Positions 24,552 through 34,566 of a stretch of DNA of 64,000 nucleotides are shown one piece after another. The stretch is from an uncultured Alistipes sp. (GTDB lineage: Bacteria; Bacteroidota; Bacteroidia; Bacteroidales; UBA932), in the NCBI GenBank assembly GCA_902388455.1, contig CABMPD010000005.1, forward strand, positions 58,444-122,443. The letters are read 5' to 3'. The position numbers and the translations under genes were made by a program. The notes under the pieces are model-generated. The model saw only the letters and a list, made by a program, of their open reading frames with translations. It was not told the origin of the DNA and did not search any database. Positions within the stretch are counted from its first letter, which is position 1. Every line of letters begins with the position of its first letter.

Positions 24552-25880
24552 ATGAAATTAAGGACAATAGTTCTGACAATCACTGTCTTGACTGCCGCAG
24601 GTATGTGGGCGCCGCAAGTCTTGGCCGAAGCATACGCAGCGGCAGATACGTCTGCAAGGCAGGAAAGCAAGTGGACCAAGGCATTTTCCCGTCTGACAGT
24701 AGGCGGCTACGGTGAGGCCGTGGGAACATATAATTTCTACAGTGACAATGTTTTCCGATATCAGTTCCCGGACAGTTACCGCGATTCGAAGGGTCATGCA
24801 CGCTTTGATCTGCCGCACGTGGTAATTATGCTGGGCTATGATTTCGGTAAAGGATGGACATTGGGGACTGAGATTGAATTCGAGCATGGTGGTGTAGAGG
24901 CTGCAGTGGAGATGGAGAACGAGGAAGCCGGTGAGTTCGAGAGGGAGATAGAGAGGGGAGGAGAGGTGGCCCTGGAGCAGTTCTGGATACAGAAGGAGTT
25001 CATGCCGGAACTCAATCTGAGAATGGGACATATCGTGGTGCCGGTCGGTGCAACCAATAACAAGCATCTGCCGACGGAGTTTTTCACAGCTTATCGTCCC
25101 GAGGGCGAGAACACCATCATTCCTTGCACCTGGCACGAAACCGGTATCAGCCTGTGGGGCCGCGCAGGGGACTGGAGATATGAGGTTCAGCTGCTGCCGG
25201 GACTTAACTCAGTGTTCTTCAGTAATTCAGAATGGGTCCACGGAGGCTCGGCATCACCCTATGAGTTCAAGCCCGCAAATCATCTTGCCGGAGCGTTCAG
25301 AGTGGACAATTACTCGGTAAAGGGTCTGCGGATGAGCCTGAGCGGTTATATCGGCAACAGTTTCAACAATGATATAGTGACTGAGGAGCGTTCCCGCTAT
25401 GCCGGAGTAAAGGGCATGGTGATGATAGGAGCCTTCGATTTCGAGTATCAGGGACACGGACTTATAGTCAGGGGCAATTACGATTACGGATATCTTAAGG
25501 ACGCACAGCTGATAGGCGCCTGGAACAGTTCGTCCATGAACAGTACGGAGTCTCCTTACAAGCATACTCTTGTGGGACAGGCCGCAATGGCTGGCGGGGT
25601 AGAGGCCGGTTACGACATTTTCTCTGCTGTGAACAAGCTTTCCGGAAAACAGAAATTCTATATCTTCGGACGGTACGAGTATTATGATTCCTATATCCCG
25701 GCTCCGGCCACTACAGATTATCCGTGGACGGACAAGCACCGTATCGCTGTGGGTATCAACTATTATCCTATCGACGAGATCGTCATAAAGGCCGAATATT
25801 CCCACCGGTTCCTGAAGAGCCAGTATATTGACGAGCCGTCGGTTTCGATAGGCATAGCCTACGCCGGATTTTTCAAATAA
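24552..25880 (+). CDS. Outer-membrane porin (phosphate-selective porin O/P-like)
   Basis: 442 residues with a signal peptide ending near QVLAEA. The body is alternating aromatic/polar beta-strands (GGYGEAVGTYNFYSDN, WTLGTEIEFEHGG, LEQFWIQKEFMPELNLRMGH) and ends in a terminal phenylalanine-rich strand (IGIAYAGFFK), typical of outer-membrane barrels. It leads an operon with imelysin (35-base gap), di-haem protein and CcsBA. In several Bacteroidetes, similar porins occur with imelysin proteins, so it may pass iron, haem or a small electron donor/acceptor; the substrate is inferred only from context. Confidence 0.82.
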   Translation: MKLRTIVLTITVLTAAGMWAPQVLAEAYAAADTSARQESKWTKAFSRLTVGGYGEAVGTYNFYSDNVFRYQFPDSYRDSKGHARFDLPHVVIMLGYDFGKGWTLGTEIEFEHGGVEAAVEMENEEAGEFEREIERGGEVALEQFWIQKEFMPELNLRMGHIVVPVGATNNKHLPTEFFTAYRPEGENTIIPCTWHETGISLWGRAGDWRYEVQLLPGLNSVFFSNSEWVHGGSASPYEFKPANHLAGAFRVDNYSVKGLRMSLSGYIGNSFNNDIVTEERSRYAGVKGMVMIGAFDFEYQGHGLIVRGNYDYGYLKDAQLIGAWNSSSMNSTESPYKHTLVGQAAMAGGVEAGYDIFSAVNKLSGKQKFYIFGRYEYYDSYIPAPATTDYPWTDKHRIAVGINYYPIDEIVIKAEYSHRFLKSQYIDEPSVSIGIAYAGFFK

Positions 25881-25915
25881 CAGATACATTAACAAACAAA
25901 TAACGTAAAGGAAAA

Positions 25916-27082
25916 ATGAAAAAGTTAATCTATTTTGCGGCAGCTGCATTGGTATTTGCCGGCGCCGCATCCTGTGAACAGAACGGAGGAGAGACGGACA
26001 TCACCAACCCCTACGATGAGCAGTTCGCCAAAATCGCCGACCGCTTTGTCAACGAAACTGTAATTCCTACCTATGAGGCTCTTTCTACATCAACAGCCGA
26101 GCTGGAGACTCTGCTGCAGCAGCTCAAGGAAGACAAGTCCCAGGCCACCTTGGAGGCCACCTGCGAGAAATTTCTCGAGGCCCGCGCATGGTGGGAGAAG
26201 AGCGAGGCCTTCCTGTTCGGACCGGCTACGGATTTCGGAGTGGACCCTCACATCGACTCATGGCCTCTCGATGTGGACGCCCTCAATATGGCCCTGAGCA
26301 ATACTGACCAGATCAATGCTATGAACGGCGAGGGCGGCGATCAGTTTGCCGGTGACAATCTCGGCAACACCGTTCTGGGTTTCCATGGCATCGAGTACAT
26401 CCTTTTTGAAAACGGTGGTCCTAAGAATGTAGCAGATATCAATGAGCTGCATCTCATCTATGCCGCCGCAGTGGCAGGCGACCTGCGCAACCGCTGCTGG
26501 CAGATGGAACTCGGCTGGGCCGGTGAAGACGGAGTCGCCGCAGAGCGTCTGGAAAAAGTGGCTGACCAGCTTGAGCTCCCTTACACTGTCAACGGCGGTA
26601 CTTCCTCATACGGAGACAATATGCTCAATGCCGGCAAGCCCGGAAGTTCCTACAGCAGCATGACCTCGGCTATGGAGGCTATTATCGACGGCTGCAAGAC
26701 CATCGCAGACGAGGTGGGCACCATGAAGATAGGCAAGCCTTATTCGGGAGAGGACCCCAACTATATCGAGTCTCCCTACAGCCATAAGTCGATTCAGGAC
26801 TTCTATGACAATATAATCAGCATCCAGAGCGTCTATATGGGCGGCATCGAGGGAAACCGTGACGAGGCCAATTCCCTTCACGGCTTCCTGGCAGAGCACA
26901 ACAAGGCAGTGGATGATGCGGTGATGGCCGCTATAGACAATGCTCTCGCCAAGATTCAGGCCATGAAAGCTCCTTTCGTCAACAATATCAACGACCCTTC
27001 AGCCGGTGAGGCAAGCGAGGCATGCAAGGCTCTCGACGAGGTTCTCGGCCAGGCCAAGGATGCCGTACGCAACGCAGAGTAA
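25916..27082 (+). CDS. Imelysin-family lipoprotein
   Basis: 388 residues; lipoprotein signal ending GAAS-C20. The imelysin domain (IrpA/ICMP/EfeO M75-like) covers most of it, with the diagnostic GFHGIEY at 155-161 (G-x-H-x-x-E-Y) and RCWQMELGWAG. These proteins are extracytoplasmic and are thought to bind iron or haem; the peptidase name is historical and no protease active site is expected. Six bases separate it from the di-haem gene. Together with CcsBA it points to a haem-dependent redox process at the outer membrane. Confidence 0.9.
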   Translation: MKKLIYFAAAALVFAGAASCEQNGGETDITNPYDEQFAKIADRFVNETVIPTYEALSTSTAELETLLQQLKEDKSQATLEATCEKFLEARAWWEKSEAFLFGPATDFGVDPHIDSWPLDVDALNMALSNTDQINAMNGEGGDQFAGDNLGNTVLGFHGIEYILFENGGPKNVADINELHLIYAAAVAGDLRNRCWQMELGWAGEDGVAAERLEKVADQLELPYTVNGGTSSYGDNMLNAGKPGSSYSSMTSAMEAIIDGCKTIADEVGTMKIGKPYSGEDPNYIESPYSHKSIQDFYDNIISIQSVYMGGIEGNRDEANSLHGFLAEHNKAVDDAVMAAIDNALAKIQAMKAPFVNNINDPSAGEASEACKALDEVLGQAKDAVRNAE

Positions 27083-27088
27083 CAGACT

Positions 27089-28720
27089 ATGAAATTCAGA
27101 TACCTTTCATTACTGGCAGCCGCAGCCATTGCCTTGACAGCCTGCCATGAAGACCCCAACGGCAAGGATCCTGACAACAACGGAACGGATCCTGATGTTA
27201 ATCCCGAGATATACGCCGGAGGTCTTCTCGGAACTACATTCAACTCATCTGCATCGGCATTTGAGGACCCTGCTCCTGCCGTAGAAAAAGCCGGTCTCAC
27301 CGACCGGTTCAAATACGGCGAGTATTTCTTTGAGCGCTCCTATACCCAGACCGCCGAGCCTTTCGACGGTCTCGGTCCGCTCTACATCCGCAATTCCTGT
27401 CAGGCCTGCCACCCCGGATACGGTCACGGCAAGCGCATGGAACGCTACCGCTGGGACGACTGGGGCAACGGCTATCTGCTGGTAGTCTATGACAAGAGCA
27501 ACGATGCTTATCTGTCCTCCCTCACCGGTATGCCTCAGACTGCGGCGGTGGAGCCTTTCAAGGCCCCTCTGGACGAGGACCAGATAACCATCCAGTGGCT
27601 CACATACGTGGACGAATGGGGCAACAAGTTTCCGGATGGGGAAACATATGAGCTCATCTATCCGGAAGTGACCATACCGGAGAGCGCTTTCTACGTGCCT
27701 ATCCAGTCCGGCGGCAAGGACATCCCTCATTCCCAGGTGGGCGTGCGGCTTGAAACCACTATCGGAATCTACGGTACAGGTCTGCTGGACGCCATCCCCG
27801 ACGATTCCCTGAAGGCCCAGTACGCAAAGGAAGAGGCGATGGGCATCCCTATCAATCCGGCATTTTTCTCCGGAGGCGAGTGGGTGAAGCAGTATTCAAA
27901 CACTGTTCAGGGTGATGGCGAGCAGCATCCATTCCGCTTTACCTATGCCCTCTCCCGCGGTGCTCTGCAGGATGGTCCCGGAGCCAATGCTATCTGGAAC
28001 ATAACCAATGTCACCCGCAGCGACCGCCGCTACCACTATATGACCGCGGCATACGCCACCACCGCTTCCCAGGATCCCGATGTTCAGAACGGCTTCTATG
28101 CCTTCCTGGATAACTTCGAGGCCAAGTATCCCGAAGCCAAGGACAGATGGCGCACCGGTAACGTGGAGGCCGATATCTACAATTTCCTGATGGCCCAGGA
28201 CCTTCCAGTTGAAATGAGCGATGAAGAGTATACCGACCTGATGATCTGGCACCGCGGTCTGGCCGTACCGGCCGCACGTAACCTTGATGACGAGGATGTA
28301 CAGCGCGGCCGTCAGCTCTTCCGCGAGATCGGCTGCGCCACCTGCCACCGTCCTTCATGGACTACCGGACCTGACGAGTTCAACGATCCCAATAACTTTT
28401 TCGCCCGCGGCGATACAGAGCTGCCGAAATATCCCAACCAGACTATCTGGCCTTACAGCGACTTGATCCAGCACCAGCTTTTCATGCAGAACGATATCCG
28501 CGGCGGATGGTGCCGCACGACCCCTCTCTGGGGCAGAGGTCTGTCCCTGATATGCTCGGGACACAGCGACCGCCTGCACGATGCCCGCGCCCGTAACGTG
28601 GTAGAGGCCATCATGTGGCACGGCAATGCGCAGAGTCACGCACGCCAGTCTGTAGAGAAGTTCCGCGAGTTGAGCAAGGAGGACCGCGATGCTGTTGTAA
28701 AATTCATTGAAGCCATCTAA
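27089..28720 (+). CDS. Di-haem c-type cytochrome oxidoreductase (DHOR, DUF1111)
   Basis: 543 residues with a lipoprotein signal (LTAC-19). Two haem-binding C-x-x-C-H motifs are seen: CQACH at 104-108 and CATCH at 416-420. The long stretch between includes GLGPLYIRNS, RLETTIGIYGTGLLDAIPD and AMGIPINPAFFSGG, which match the thiol oxidoreductase-like DUF1111 family related to di-haem peroxidases. The third part has LWGRGLSLI and IMWHGNAQSHARQ. It would sit at the outer membrane as an electron carrier or peroxidase. The imelysin gene precedes it and CcsBA, needed to attach the haems, follows with a 14-base overlap. Confidence 0.9.
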   Translation: MKFRYLSLLAAAAIALTACHEDPNGKDPDNNGTDPDVNPEIYAGGLLGTTFNSSASAFEDPAPAVEKAGLTDRFKYGEYFFERSYTQTAEPFDGLGPLYIRNSCQACHPGYGHGKRMERYRWDDWGNGYLLVVYDKSNDAYLSSLTGMPQTAAVEPFKAPLDEDQITIQWLTYVDEWGNKFPDGETYELIYPEVTIPESAFYVPIQSGGKDIPHSQVGVRLETTIGIYGTGLLDAIPDDSLKAQYAKEEAMGIPINPAFFSGGEWVKQYSNTVQGDGEQHPFRFTYALSRGALQDGPGANAIWNITNVTRSDRRYHYMTAAYATTASQDPDVQNGFYAFLDNFEAKYPEAKDRWRTGNVEADIYNFLMAQDLPVEMSDEEYTDLMIWHRGLAVPAARNLDDEDVQRGRQLFREIGCATCHRPSWTTGPDEFNDPNNFFARGDTELPKYPNQTIWPYSDLIQHQLFMQNDIRGGWCRTTPLWGRGLSLICSGHSDRLHDARARNVVEAIMWHGNAQSHARQSVEKFRELSKEDRDAVVKFIEAI

Positions 28721-30851
28721 GCAATTGGACAAGATAGTAAAATACACTGCATTCGGGGCAGCTGCAGTCCTGACTGCAATTCTGATCCTCGCTACCGTAC
28801 TGGAGAAATCCTGCGGTAGCGGGGTTGTTTTTGAGTACATATACCGCTCGCCGGTATTTGCCCTGCTGTGGGTGCTGGCCGTGGCTGCATGCACTGTTAC
28901 CATGGTACGCTGCGGCCATACCACCCTTCCCTTGGCGGTCAGCGCCATGCACCTGTCATTTGTCTTCATCCTCATGGGGGCACTCATGACATTTCTCGTG
29001 GGGGAGAAGGGGACCCTGCATCTGCGCACGGACGGAGAAACTGTAAGAACATTTGATTGTGATGACGGGAGCACCAAGGCACTGCCATTCGATGTCTCCC
29101 TGAAGGAATTTAAGATAGACTTTTACCGCGGGACAACCGCCCCTATGGATTACCGCAGCCTTATCGTCATACACGATGCCGGGCAGGAACTGGAGCGGGA
29201 GGTGTCGATGAACCGGATATGCCGTCACCGCGGATACCGTTTCTACCAGGCGTCCTACGATACCGATCTGCAGGGGACGACTCTGTCCGTGAGCAGGGAC
29301 ATCTGGGGCATTGCATTGACCTACACCGGATTTATTTTACTGATAGGAAGCATGATACTGCATTTCTTCAATCCCTCAGGTAGTTTCCGTACTGCCTTGC
29401 GGAGGGTGTCCAAGGGAATCGCCGTCTTTGCCGGGGTGCTGCTGGCCTCCTGCTCATCAGGCCGCGGGGATATACCCAAGACGCTTCCGAAAGACCTTGC
29501 GGAGGATTTCGGAGAGCTGTATGTCTATTACAACGACCGGGTTACCTCCATCCGGACTCTCGCCCGCGAATTCACCATGAAACTTACCGGACGTCAGTCA
29601 TACAGGGGGCTCACTCCGGAACAGGTGCTCTCGGGCTGGATGTTCTACTACGACAGCTGGAAATGGGAGCCGATGATAGAGGTGAAGGGCCGCGGACGGC
29701 TGCCTCTGACGGATCTGAATCCAGAGGAGGAACTGTTTCAGGTGGTGAGTATGGCCGCTACATGGTCTATAATCAGGATTTTCCCATACGTCGGAGAGGA
29801 TGGGACTATGATGTGGTACGCATCGACGGATACGCTTCCATTTGACATGGACAGCGGGGAATGGCTTTTTGTCCGCAAGGTGTTGGGACTGGTGCGGGAA
29901 GATGTGGTTCTCGGGGACTATAACGAGGCTTCGGAAGTGCTTGCGAAGCTAAGGCAGTGGCAGGTGGAAAAATGCGGAGCGGACAACCTACCATCCAATG
30001 CCGTATGGCAGGCTGAGGAGCTGTACAACACCGTTGACCGTCCCAAGCCCGCGGCGATGGCGGTCCTCACCGCAGGAATTCTGCTTTTCGTTCTGACCTG
30101 TGCGGGTATGACATCACCTGCCTTGCGCAGGGTCTGCAGCAGGAGTGTGCGTCCAGCTGCAATTCTGACGGGCGTATTCTTTCTTTATCTGACCCTTCTG
30201 CTGATACTCCGGTGGGTGGCCTCGGGACATGTGCCCATGAGCAATGGATTCGAGACCATGATGATGATTGCATGGTCATCTTGTCTATTGTCCCTGGTCC
30301 TGTTCCGCAGACTGCGGGTCATACAGCCTTTCGCCATGCTGATGTGCGGTTTCGCACTACTTGTCGCATCGATAGGAGAGTCCGATCCTGGGATGACTTC
30401 GCTGATGCCGGTACTGTCCTCACCTCTGCTTTCTGTCCATGTAGCCTGTATGATGATATCCTATTCTCTCCTCGGGCTGCTGGCCCTCAACGGGGTGATG
30501 GGTATATGGGCCGGACGCGGCTCTTCTCCTGAAGCGCAGGAAGTGTCCTCGTCCCTGGCGGATGTAGGCAGACTGCTGCTGTATCCGGCGCTATTTCTGC
30601 TGGTTACCGGTACTGTCATCGGTGCGGTATGGGCCAATGTATCATGGGGGCGCTACTGGGCCTGGGATCCAAAGGAGGTGTGGGCCCTGATTACGATTAT
30701 CGTGTATGCGGCCGCGCTGCACTCCCGTTCCCTGAGGTTTCTTGCTGCCCCTAAGGCGTTCCACCGGTACAGCGCAGCCGCATTCCTGTGTGTGCTGATT
30801 ACCTACTTCGGAGTCAACTTTTTTCTCGGCGGTATGCATTCCTACGCTTAG
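28707..30851 (+). CDS. CcsBA-type cytochrome c synthase (ResB-like plus CcsA)
   Basis: 714 residues from TTG at 28707, overlapping the di-haem gene by 14 bases. The first 430 residues are ResB-like: two early membrane segments, a large periplasmic region and a segment near 445. The C-terminal part is CcsA with several membrane helices and the tryptophan-rich WGRYWAWD haem-handling motif at 647-654. Its fused form is the CcsBA haem exporter/ligase that attaches haem to C-x-x-C-H. It is encoded directly behind its probable client. A GTG/ATG start is not available nearby; ATG starts inside would delete membrane segments. Confidence 0.88.
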   Translation: MKPSKQLDKIVKYTAFGAAAVLTAILILATVLEKSCGSGVVFEYIYRSPVFALLWVLAVAACTVTMVRCGHTTLPLAVSAMHLSFVFILMGALMTFLVGEKGTLHLRTDGETVRTFDCDDGSTKALPFDVSLKEFKIDFYRGTTAPMDYRSLIVIHDAGQELEREVSMNRICRHRGYRFYQASYDTDLQGTTLSVSRDIWGIALTYTGFILLIGSMILHFFNPSGSFRTALRRVSKGIAVFAGVLLASCSSGRGDIPKTLPKDLAEDFGELYVYYNDRVTSIRTLAREFTMKLTGRQSYRGLTPEQVLSGWMFYYDSWKWEPMIEVKGRGRLPLTDLNPEEELFQVVSMAATWSIIRIFPYVGEDGTMMWYASTDTLPFDMDSGEWLFVRKVLGLVREDVVLGDYNEASEVLAKLRQWQVEKCGADNLPSNAVWQAEELYNTVDRPKPAAMAVLTAGILLFVLTCAGMTSPALRRVCSRSVRPAAILTGVFFLYLTLLLILRWVASGHVPMSNGFETMMMIAWSSCLLSLVLFRRLRVIQPFAMLMCGFALLVASIGESDPGMTSLMPVLSSPLLSVHVACMMISYSLLGLLALNGVMGIWAGRGSSPEAQEVSSSLADVGRLLLYPALFLLVTGTVIGAVWANVSWGRYWAWDPKEVWALITIIVYAAALHSRSLRFLAAPKAFHRYSAAAFLCVLITYFGVNFFLGGMHSYA

Positions 30852-32611
30852 CGGACGGATTGCTCCGTTTGGGTATTGTTCTGCAATTTCCATCCGGATG
30901 TGTTTTCCTGAATGTCCCACAAATGAGCGTAAAGCCCTTTCTTCTGAATGAGTTCGTCATGAGTTCCCTCTTCCTTTATCCTGCCGTCCTCCAGGACGAT
31001 GATGCGGTCGGCATCTTTTATGGTCTTGAGCCTGTGAGCAATGGCAATGACGGTGCGTCCTTTAATCAAAGAGTCGATGGCTTTCTGCACCTCCACTTCA
31101 TTTTCTGGGTCGAGCGAGGCGGTAGCTTCGTCCAATAAGATAACAGGCGCGTCTTTCAATATGGCGCGGGCGATGGATATGCGCTGCTTCTCACCTCCGG
31201 ACAAGGTACAGCCACCTTCGCCCACCATCGTGTCGTAGCCCTGCGGCAAGCGCATGATGAAGTCGTGGCAACAGGCTTTCTTGGCGGCGGCAATGATTTC
31301 CTCGTCCGTTGCATCCGTCTTGCCGAAACGGATGTTGTTGCGTATCGTGTCTTGAAACAGATAGACATCTTGGAACACCATAGAGATGTGGCTCATCAGA
31401 CTTTCGGGGGCTATTTCGTCCATCGGCACGCCGCCAAAGAAAATACGTCCCTGCTGCGGGTCGTAGAAACGGGCGCAAAGTTTCATCACCGTGCTTTTCC
31501 CGCTTCCCGAAGGACCTACAAGAGCCGTCAAGGAGTTTTTGGGGAGCGTGACGGTTATATTATGCAGCACTTCCTTGTCCTGATAGGCAAACGATACGTG
31601 CTCAAACCGGATGTCGCCCGTCGCCGGGGATTGTCGTTCTCCTTTCATTTCCGGCTCGTTCATCAAGGAAAGGATGCGCCCTCCGGCAATGGAAAAGTAT
31701 CGGAACTCGGTGAAATTGGTCAGGGCGGAAGTCAGCGGGTCGAACACACGGGAGCCGACTACGAGGAACAGCACGAACACAAGGATGGAAAGTTTCCCTC
31801 CCAATAGCAGATACGTTCCGCACAGCACCATCAGGGTCAGCCCTGCACGTACCAACGTGATGCTCAACAGGACAAATGGCCCTAATAGGGCTTCCTGACG
31901 GATGCAGGCACGGCGAAGTTCGGCAAAGGCATCGCGCAGCCGAACGAAACGGTCGCCCAACAGATTGTAGGCTTTCATCACCCGGATACCCTGCAAATAT
32001 TCCTCCAATCGGTTTCCTGCATTTATCTTCGCCTGGATTTGCCTACCGCTCAGACTTCGTTGCGCCTTTGTGCTTGCCCATAGGACGAGCAAGGCAAGCG
32101 GCAAGGCGGCAAACATGCTGACCGCCATCCTCCAATCTATCCATACCAATGAAGCAAAAGCCAGCACTGGCATTACCACTGCGCCCATCAATTGGGGCAG
32201 ATGGTGAGAAATTCCCGTTTCCGCCATCATGAAATCCGTAATCAACATGGAGGACAAGTCGCCTGGGTCACGCCTTGAAAGGAAGCCTAATGAAAGTTTC
32301 CGCAGGTGTTCCGCCAGTGACAAACGTCCCGAAGCGCTCATCTCGTATGCACCCCTGAAATTGGCGCGGTAGGATGCCCGTTCAGCCAAAGCCATTACCA
32401 GCATATATACAGCCATAATGCCGAATATCCACCAAAGACGGGGCGTGTCGAGCGGCTGTCCGCTCCCGTCAAACGCATTGAAGATGATACGTATCGCTTC
32501 TATGGAAAGGCAAAACGGCACGATATTCACCAAATTGGCAAGCATGGTGTATCCCACGGGCTTGTAAAGCCGTTCGGTATGTCCTATTGTAATGTTTTTG
32601 ATTGCGTTCAT
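30848..32611 (-). CDS. ABC exporter half-transporter (permease + ATPase), second gene of a pair
   Basis: 587 residues. Six transmembrane helices in about 20-300, then the nucleotide domain with Walker A GPSGSGKST, Q-loop, signature TLSGGEKQRISIARAIL, Walker B VILLDEATASLD and His switch IAIAHRL. It is an ABC-B type exporter half with probable partner at 32630-34435; together a heterodimer such as the multidrug or siderophore-type (YbtPQ/IrtAB-like) exporters. The 3' ends of this gene and ccsBA overlap by 4 bases convergently. TetR at 34567 is the likely regulator. Composition is AT-richer than the surroundings. Confidence 0.93.
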   Translation of the reverse strand: MNAIKNITIGHTERLYKPVGYTMLANLVNIVPFCLSIEAIRIIFNAFDGSGQPLDTPRLWWIFGIMAVYMLVMALAERASYRANFRGAYEMSASGRLSLAEHLRKLSLGFLSRRDPGDLSSMLITDFMMAETGISHHLPQLMGAVVMPVLAFASLVWIDWRMAVSMFAALPLALLVLWASTKAQRSLSGRQIQAKINAGNRLEEYLQGIRVMKAYNLLGDRFVRLRDAFAELRRACIRQEALLGPFVLLSITLVRAGLTLMVLCGTYLLLGGKLSILVFVLFLVVGSRVFDPLTSALTNFTEFRYFSIAGGRILSLMNEPEMKGERQSPATGDIRFEHVSFAYQDKEVLHNITVTLPKNSLTALVGPSGSGKSTVMKLCARFYDPQQGRIFFGGVPMDEIAPESLMSHISMVFQDVYLFQDTIRNNIRFGKTDATDEEIIAAAKKACCHDFIMRLPQGYDTMVGEGGCTLSGGEKQRISIARAILKDAPVILLDEATASLDPENEVEVQKAIDSLIKGRTVIAIAHRLKTIKDADRIIVLEDGRIKEEGTHDELIQKKGLYAHLWDIQENTSGWKLQNNTQTEQSVR

Positions 32612-32629
32612 ATACAGTTCTCCTTTTAT

Positions 32630-34435
32630 TTAGTTTTTGTTCAACGTCCAATGGTATGCGCTCGTATAGGCATCCCACATATTTTTATATACACCCTCTG
32701 TCACGGATAATTGTTCATGCCTTCCGCATTGCACAATGCTTCCTTCTTTCATGACGACAATCTGATGCGCAGAAATGATGGAAGAAAGGCGATGGGCAAT
32801 CACAATGACCGTCTTGTCCTTTATCAGCGACTGCAAAGCCATCTGCATTTTATGCTCGTTTTCAGGGTCGGCGAAAGCTGTCGCTTCGTCCAATACCAGT
32901 ATCGGCGCATTCTTCAATATGGCACGAGCCACACATATCCGTTGGGCTTCGCCGCCGGACAGAAAGACGCCTTTGTCGCCAATCCGTGTTTCGTAGCCTT
33001 GCGGCAGACACCCTATGAAGTCGTGGCATTGGGCAGCTTTTGCTGCGGCTATCACTTTCTCTTTCGTGGCATAAGGAGAGCCGACGGCGATGTTCTCATA
33101 CAGCGTGTCGTAGAAAAGGAAAGTGTCTTGAAACACGAATGAAACCATGTTCATTAGCTTTGCAGTAGCTATCTGGCGTATATCCACGCCACCTATGCAG
33201 ATTTTCCCTTGCTCCACATCCCAGAACCGGGGTATCAGGTTGGCAACCGTTGATTTGCCGCTTCCAGACGGACCTACGAGAGCGGTTATCTTTCCTTGTG
33301 GCGCGACAAAGCTGACATCACGCAGGGCTTCCGTCCGTGTTCCCTGTTCCGTGTTTTCGTAGGAAAATGACACATGACGGAACTCCACATCGTAAGCGGT
33401 CGGCACTTGCGGATGTTCCGGCTCTGGCACAGGTTTCTTTTCCAATATGCGGTCAATACGGTTTACCCCTTCGTTGATGTCGCGTGTATTGCCTCCTAAA
33501 AAGGTCAGTTTGTAAACGGGCGAAGCCATGCCCGGCCCCATGATGATGAAGAACAGCCACACCACTGCCAATGAGAGCGATTGCGGACTGGCTTGCAACA
33601 GCAGGATACCCATCGGAAGGATGAATGTCACCATTGAATTGAGCAAGACGGTAAATGCTATCATACCATTCTGATACGTGTCACAGCATTTCAAGGCGAA
33701 TGTCTTGTATGCCTGAATCTCGGCATTGAACTGACGGAATGAGCAGACGCTCTGCCCGAAAATCTTGACCACAGGCATTCCACGTACATATTGAACGGCG
33801 GATGCGCTCATCTTTTCCTGTGCATCGTAATAGATGGACATGAACTCCCTTGCCCGTTTTCCCATGAAGTTGGAGAATTGCAGGAAAAGGCTAAGCACCA
33901 CAACCGCCAGGCAGACCACCGTCAGCCACACGTCCAAAGAGAAAAAGATGATGAGCATCACCACCACTGTTGCCACGACATTAACCAAATCCGGGATGGT
34001 ATGGGCGATGAAACCTTCTATCTTTTCGATGTTCTGGTCCATCGTTTTCTTAATGGCTCCCGTGGAAGTGTTGTTCAAATATCCCAAAGACAGTTTGCCG
34101 ATATGTTCAGACAGACGGACACGCAACCCATACAAGATACGGAATGCAGCCACATGTGAGGACATCAGGGCGGCATAGAGCAATATCAATCCGCCAACAA
34201 GCCCTCCAAACGCTATCCATCCCCAGCGCATCATATACGTTCCGTCCGAAGCGGCTGGGTTTACGCCATGAGATAACAGCTCTTTCAAGATTTCATAAAC
34301 AGCCCAATAAGGCACAAGCATACATACGGCACTGCCTGCCGATAAAAGACCTGCCAGTATCAACAGACCTTTTCTCTGACCCGCTATCTCGAACAGGCGG
34401 GCCAGGCCTTTTTTCTTTTTTGGTTTTACTTTCAT
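32630..34435 (-). CDS. ABC exporter half-transporter (permease + ATPase), first gene of a pair
   Basis: 601 residues from ATG at 34435 (MKVKPKKKKGLARLFEIAG), the start homologous proteins use. ATG at 34480, right behind a terminator hairpin, or ATG at 34570, overlapping the tetR stop, are in frame as well. Permease helices about 20-300, then Walker A GPSGSGKST, signature LSGGEAQRICVARAIL and Walker B LVLDEATAFADP. The second ATPase site residue pattern (AFADPENE) is slightly unlike the partner. 18 bases separate it from the next ABC gene. Export substrate unknown; the TetR repressor suggests it responds to a toxic compound. Confidence 0.92.
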   Translation of the reverse strand: MKVKPKKKKGLARLFEIAGQRKGLLILAGLLSAGSAVCMLVPYWAVYEILKELLSHGVNPAASDGTYMMRWGWIAFGGLVGGLILLYAALMSSHVAAFRILYGLRVRLSEHIGKLSLGYLNNTSTGAIKKTMDQNIEKIEGFIAHTIPDLVNVVATVVVMLIIFFSLDVWLTVVCLAVVVLSLFLQFSNFMGKRAREFMSIYYDAQEKMSASAVQYVRGMPVVKIFGQSVCSFRQFNAEIQAYKTFALKCCDTYQNGMIAFTVLLNSMVTFILPMGILLLQASPQSLSLAVVWLFFIIMGPGMASPVYKLTFLGGNTRDINEGVNRIDRILEKKPVPEPEHPQVPTAYDVEFRHVSFSYENTEQGTRTEALRDVSFVAPQGKITALVGPSGSGKSTVANLIPRFWDVEQGKICIGGVDIRQIATAKLMNMVSFVFQDTFLFYDTLYENIAVGSPYATKEKVIAAAKAAQCHDFIGCLPQGYETRIGDKGVFLSGGEAQRICVARAILKNAPILVLDEATAFADPENEHKMQMALQSLIKDKTVIVIAHRLSSIISAHQIVVMKEGSIVQCGRHEQLSVTEGVYKNMWDAYTSAYHWTLNKN

Positions 34436-34480
34436 AGAAGAATTATGATTTAATAGTGAACGATATTCAGATTTGTTCAT

Positions 34481-34517
34481 AAAAAAAGGAGGAAACCTCC
34501 GTGAAGATTTCCTCCTT
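34481..34517 (-). terminator. Terminator/attenuator hairpin between tetR and the ABC genes
   Basis: On the minus strand AAGGAGGAAA pairs perfectly with TTTCCTCCTT (10 bp) around a 12-base loop, followed by T5. A second hairpin AGCCG/CGGCT (34521-34538) lies just upstream. Both are inside a reading frame that begins at the ATGA overlap with tetR and is rich in arginine, so this may be an attenuator rather than a simple terminator. Confidence 0.65.
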
Positions 34518-34566
34518 GCCAGCCGTCTTGACGCGGCTGATTGTCTGTATGTGCGTTGCCTGTATC

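Noticed and set aside
30848..34435. Siderophore-specific ABC pair of YbtPQ type
   Set aside because: Similarity is plausible, but no siderophore genes or Fur-like site are nearby; only the exporter family is supported.
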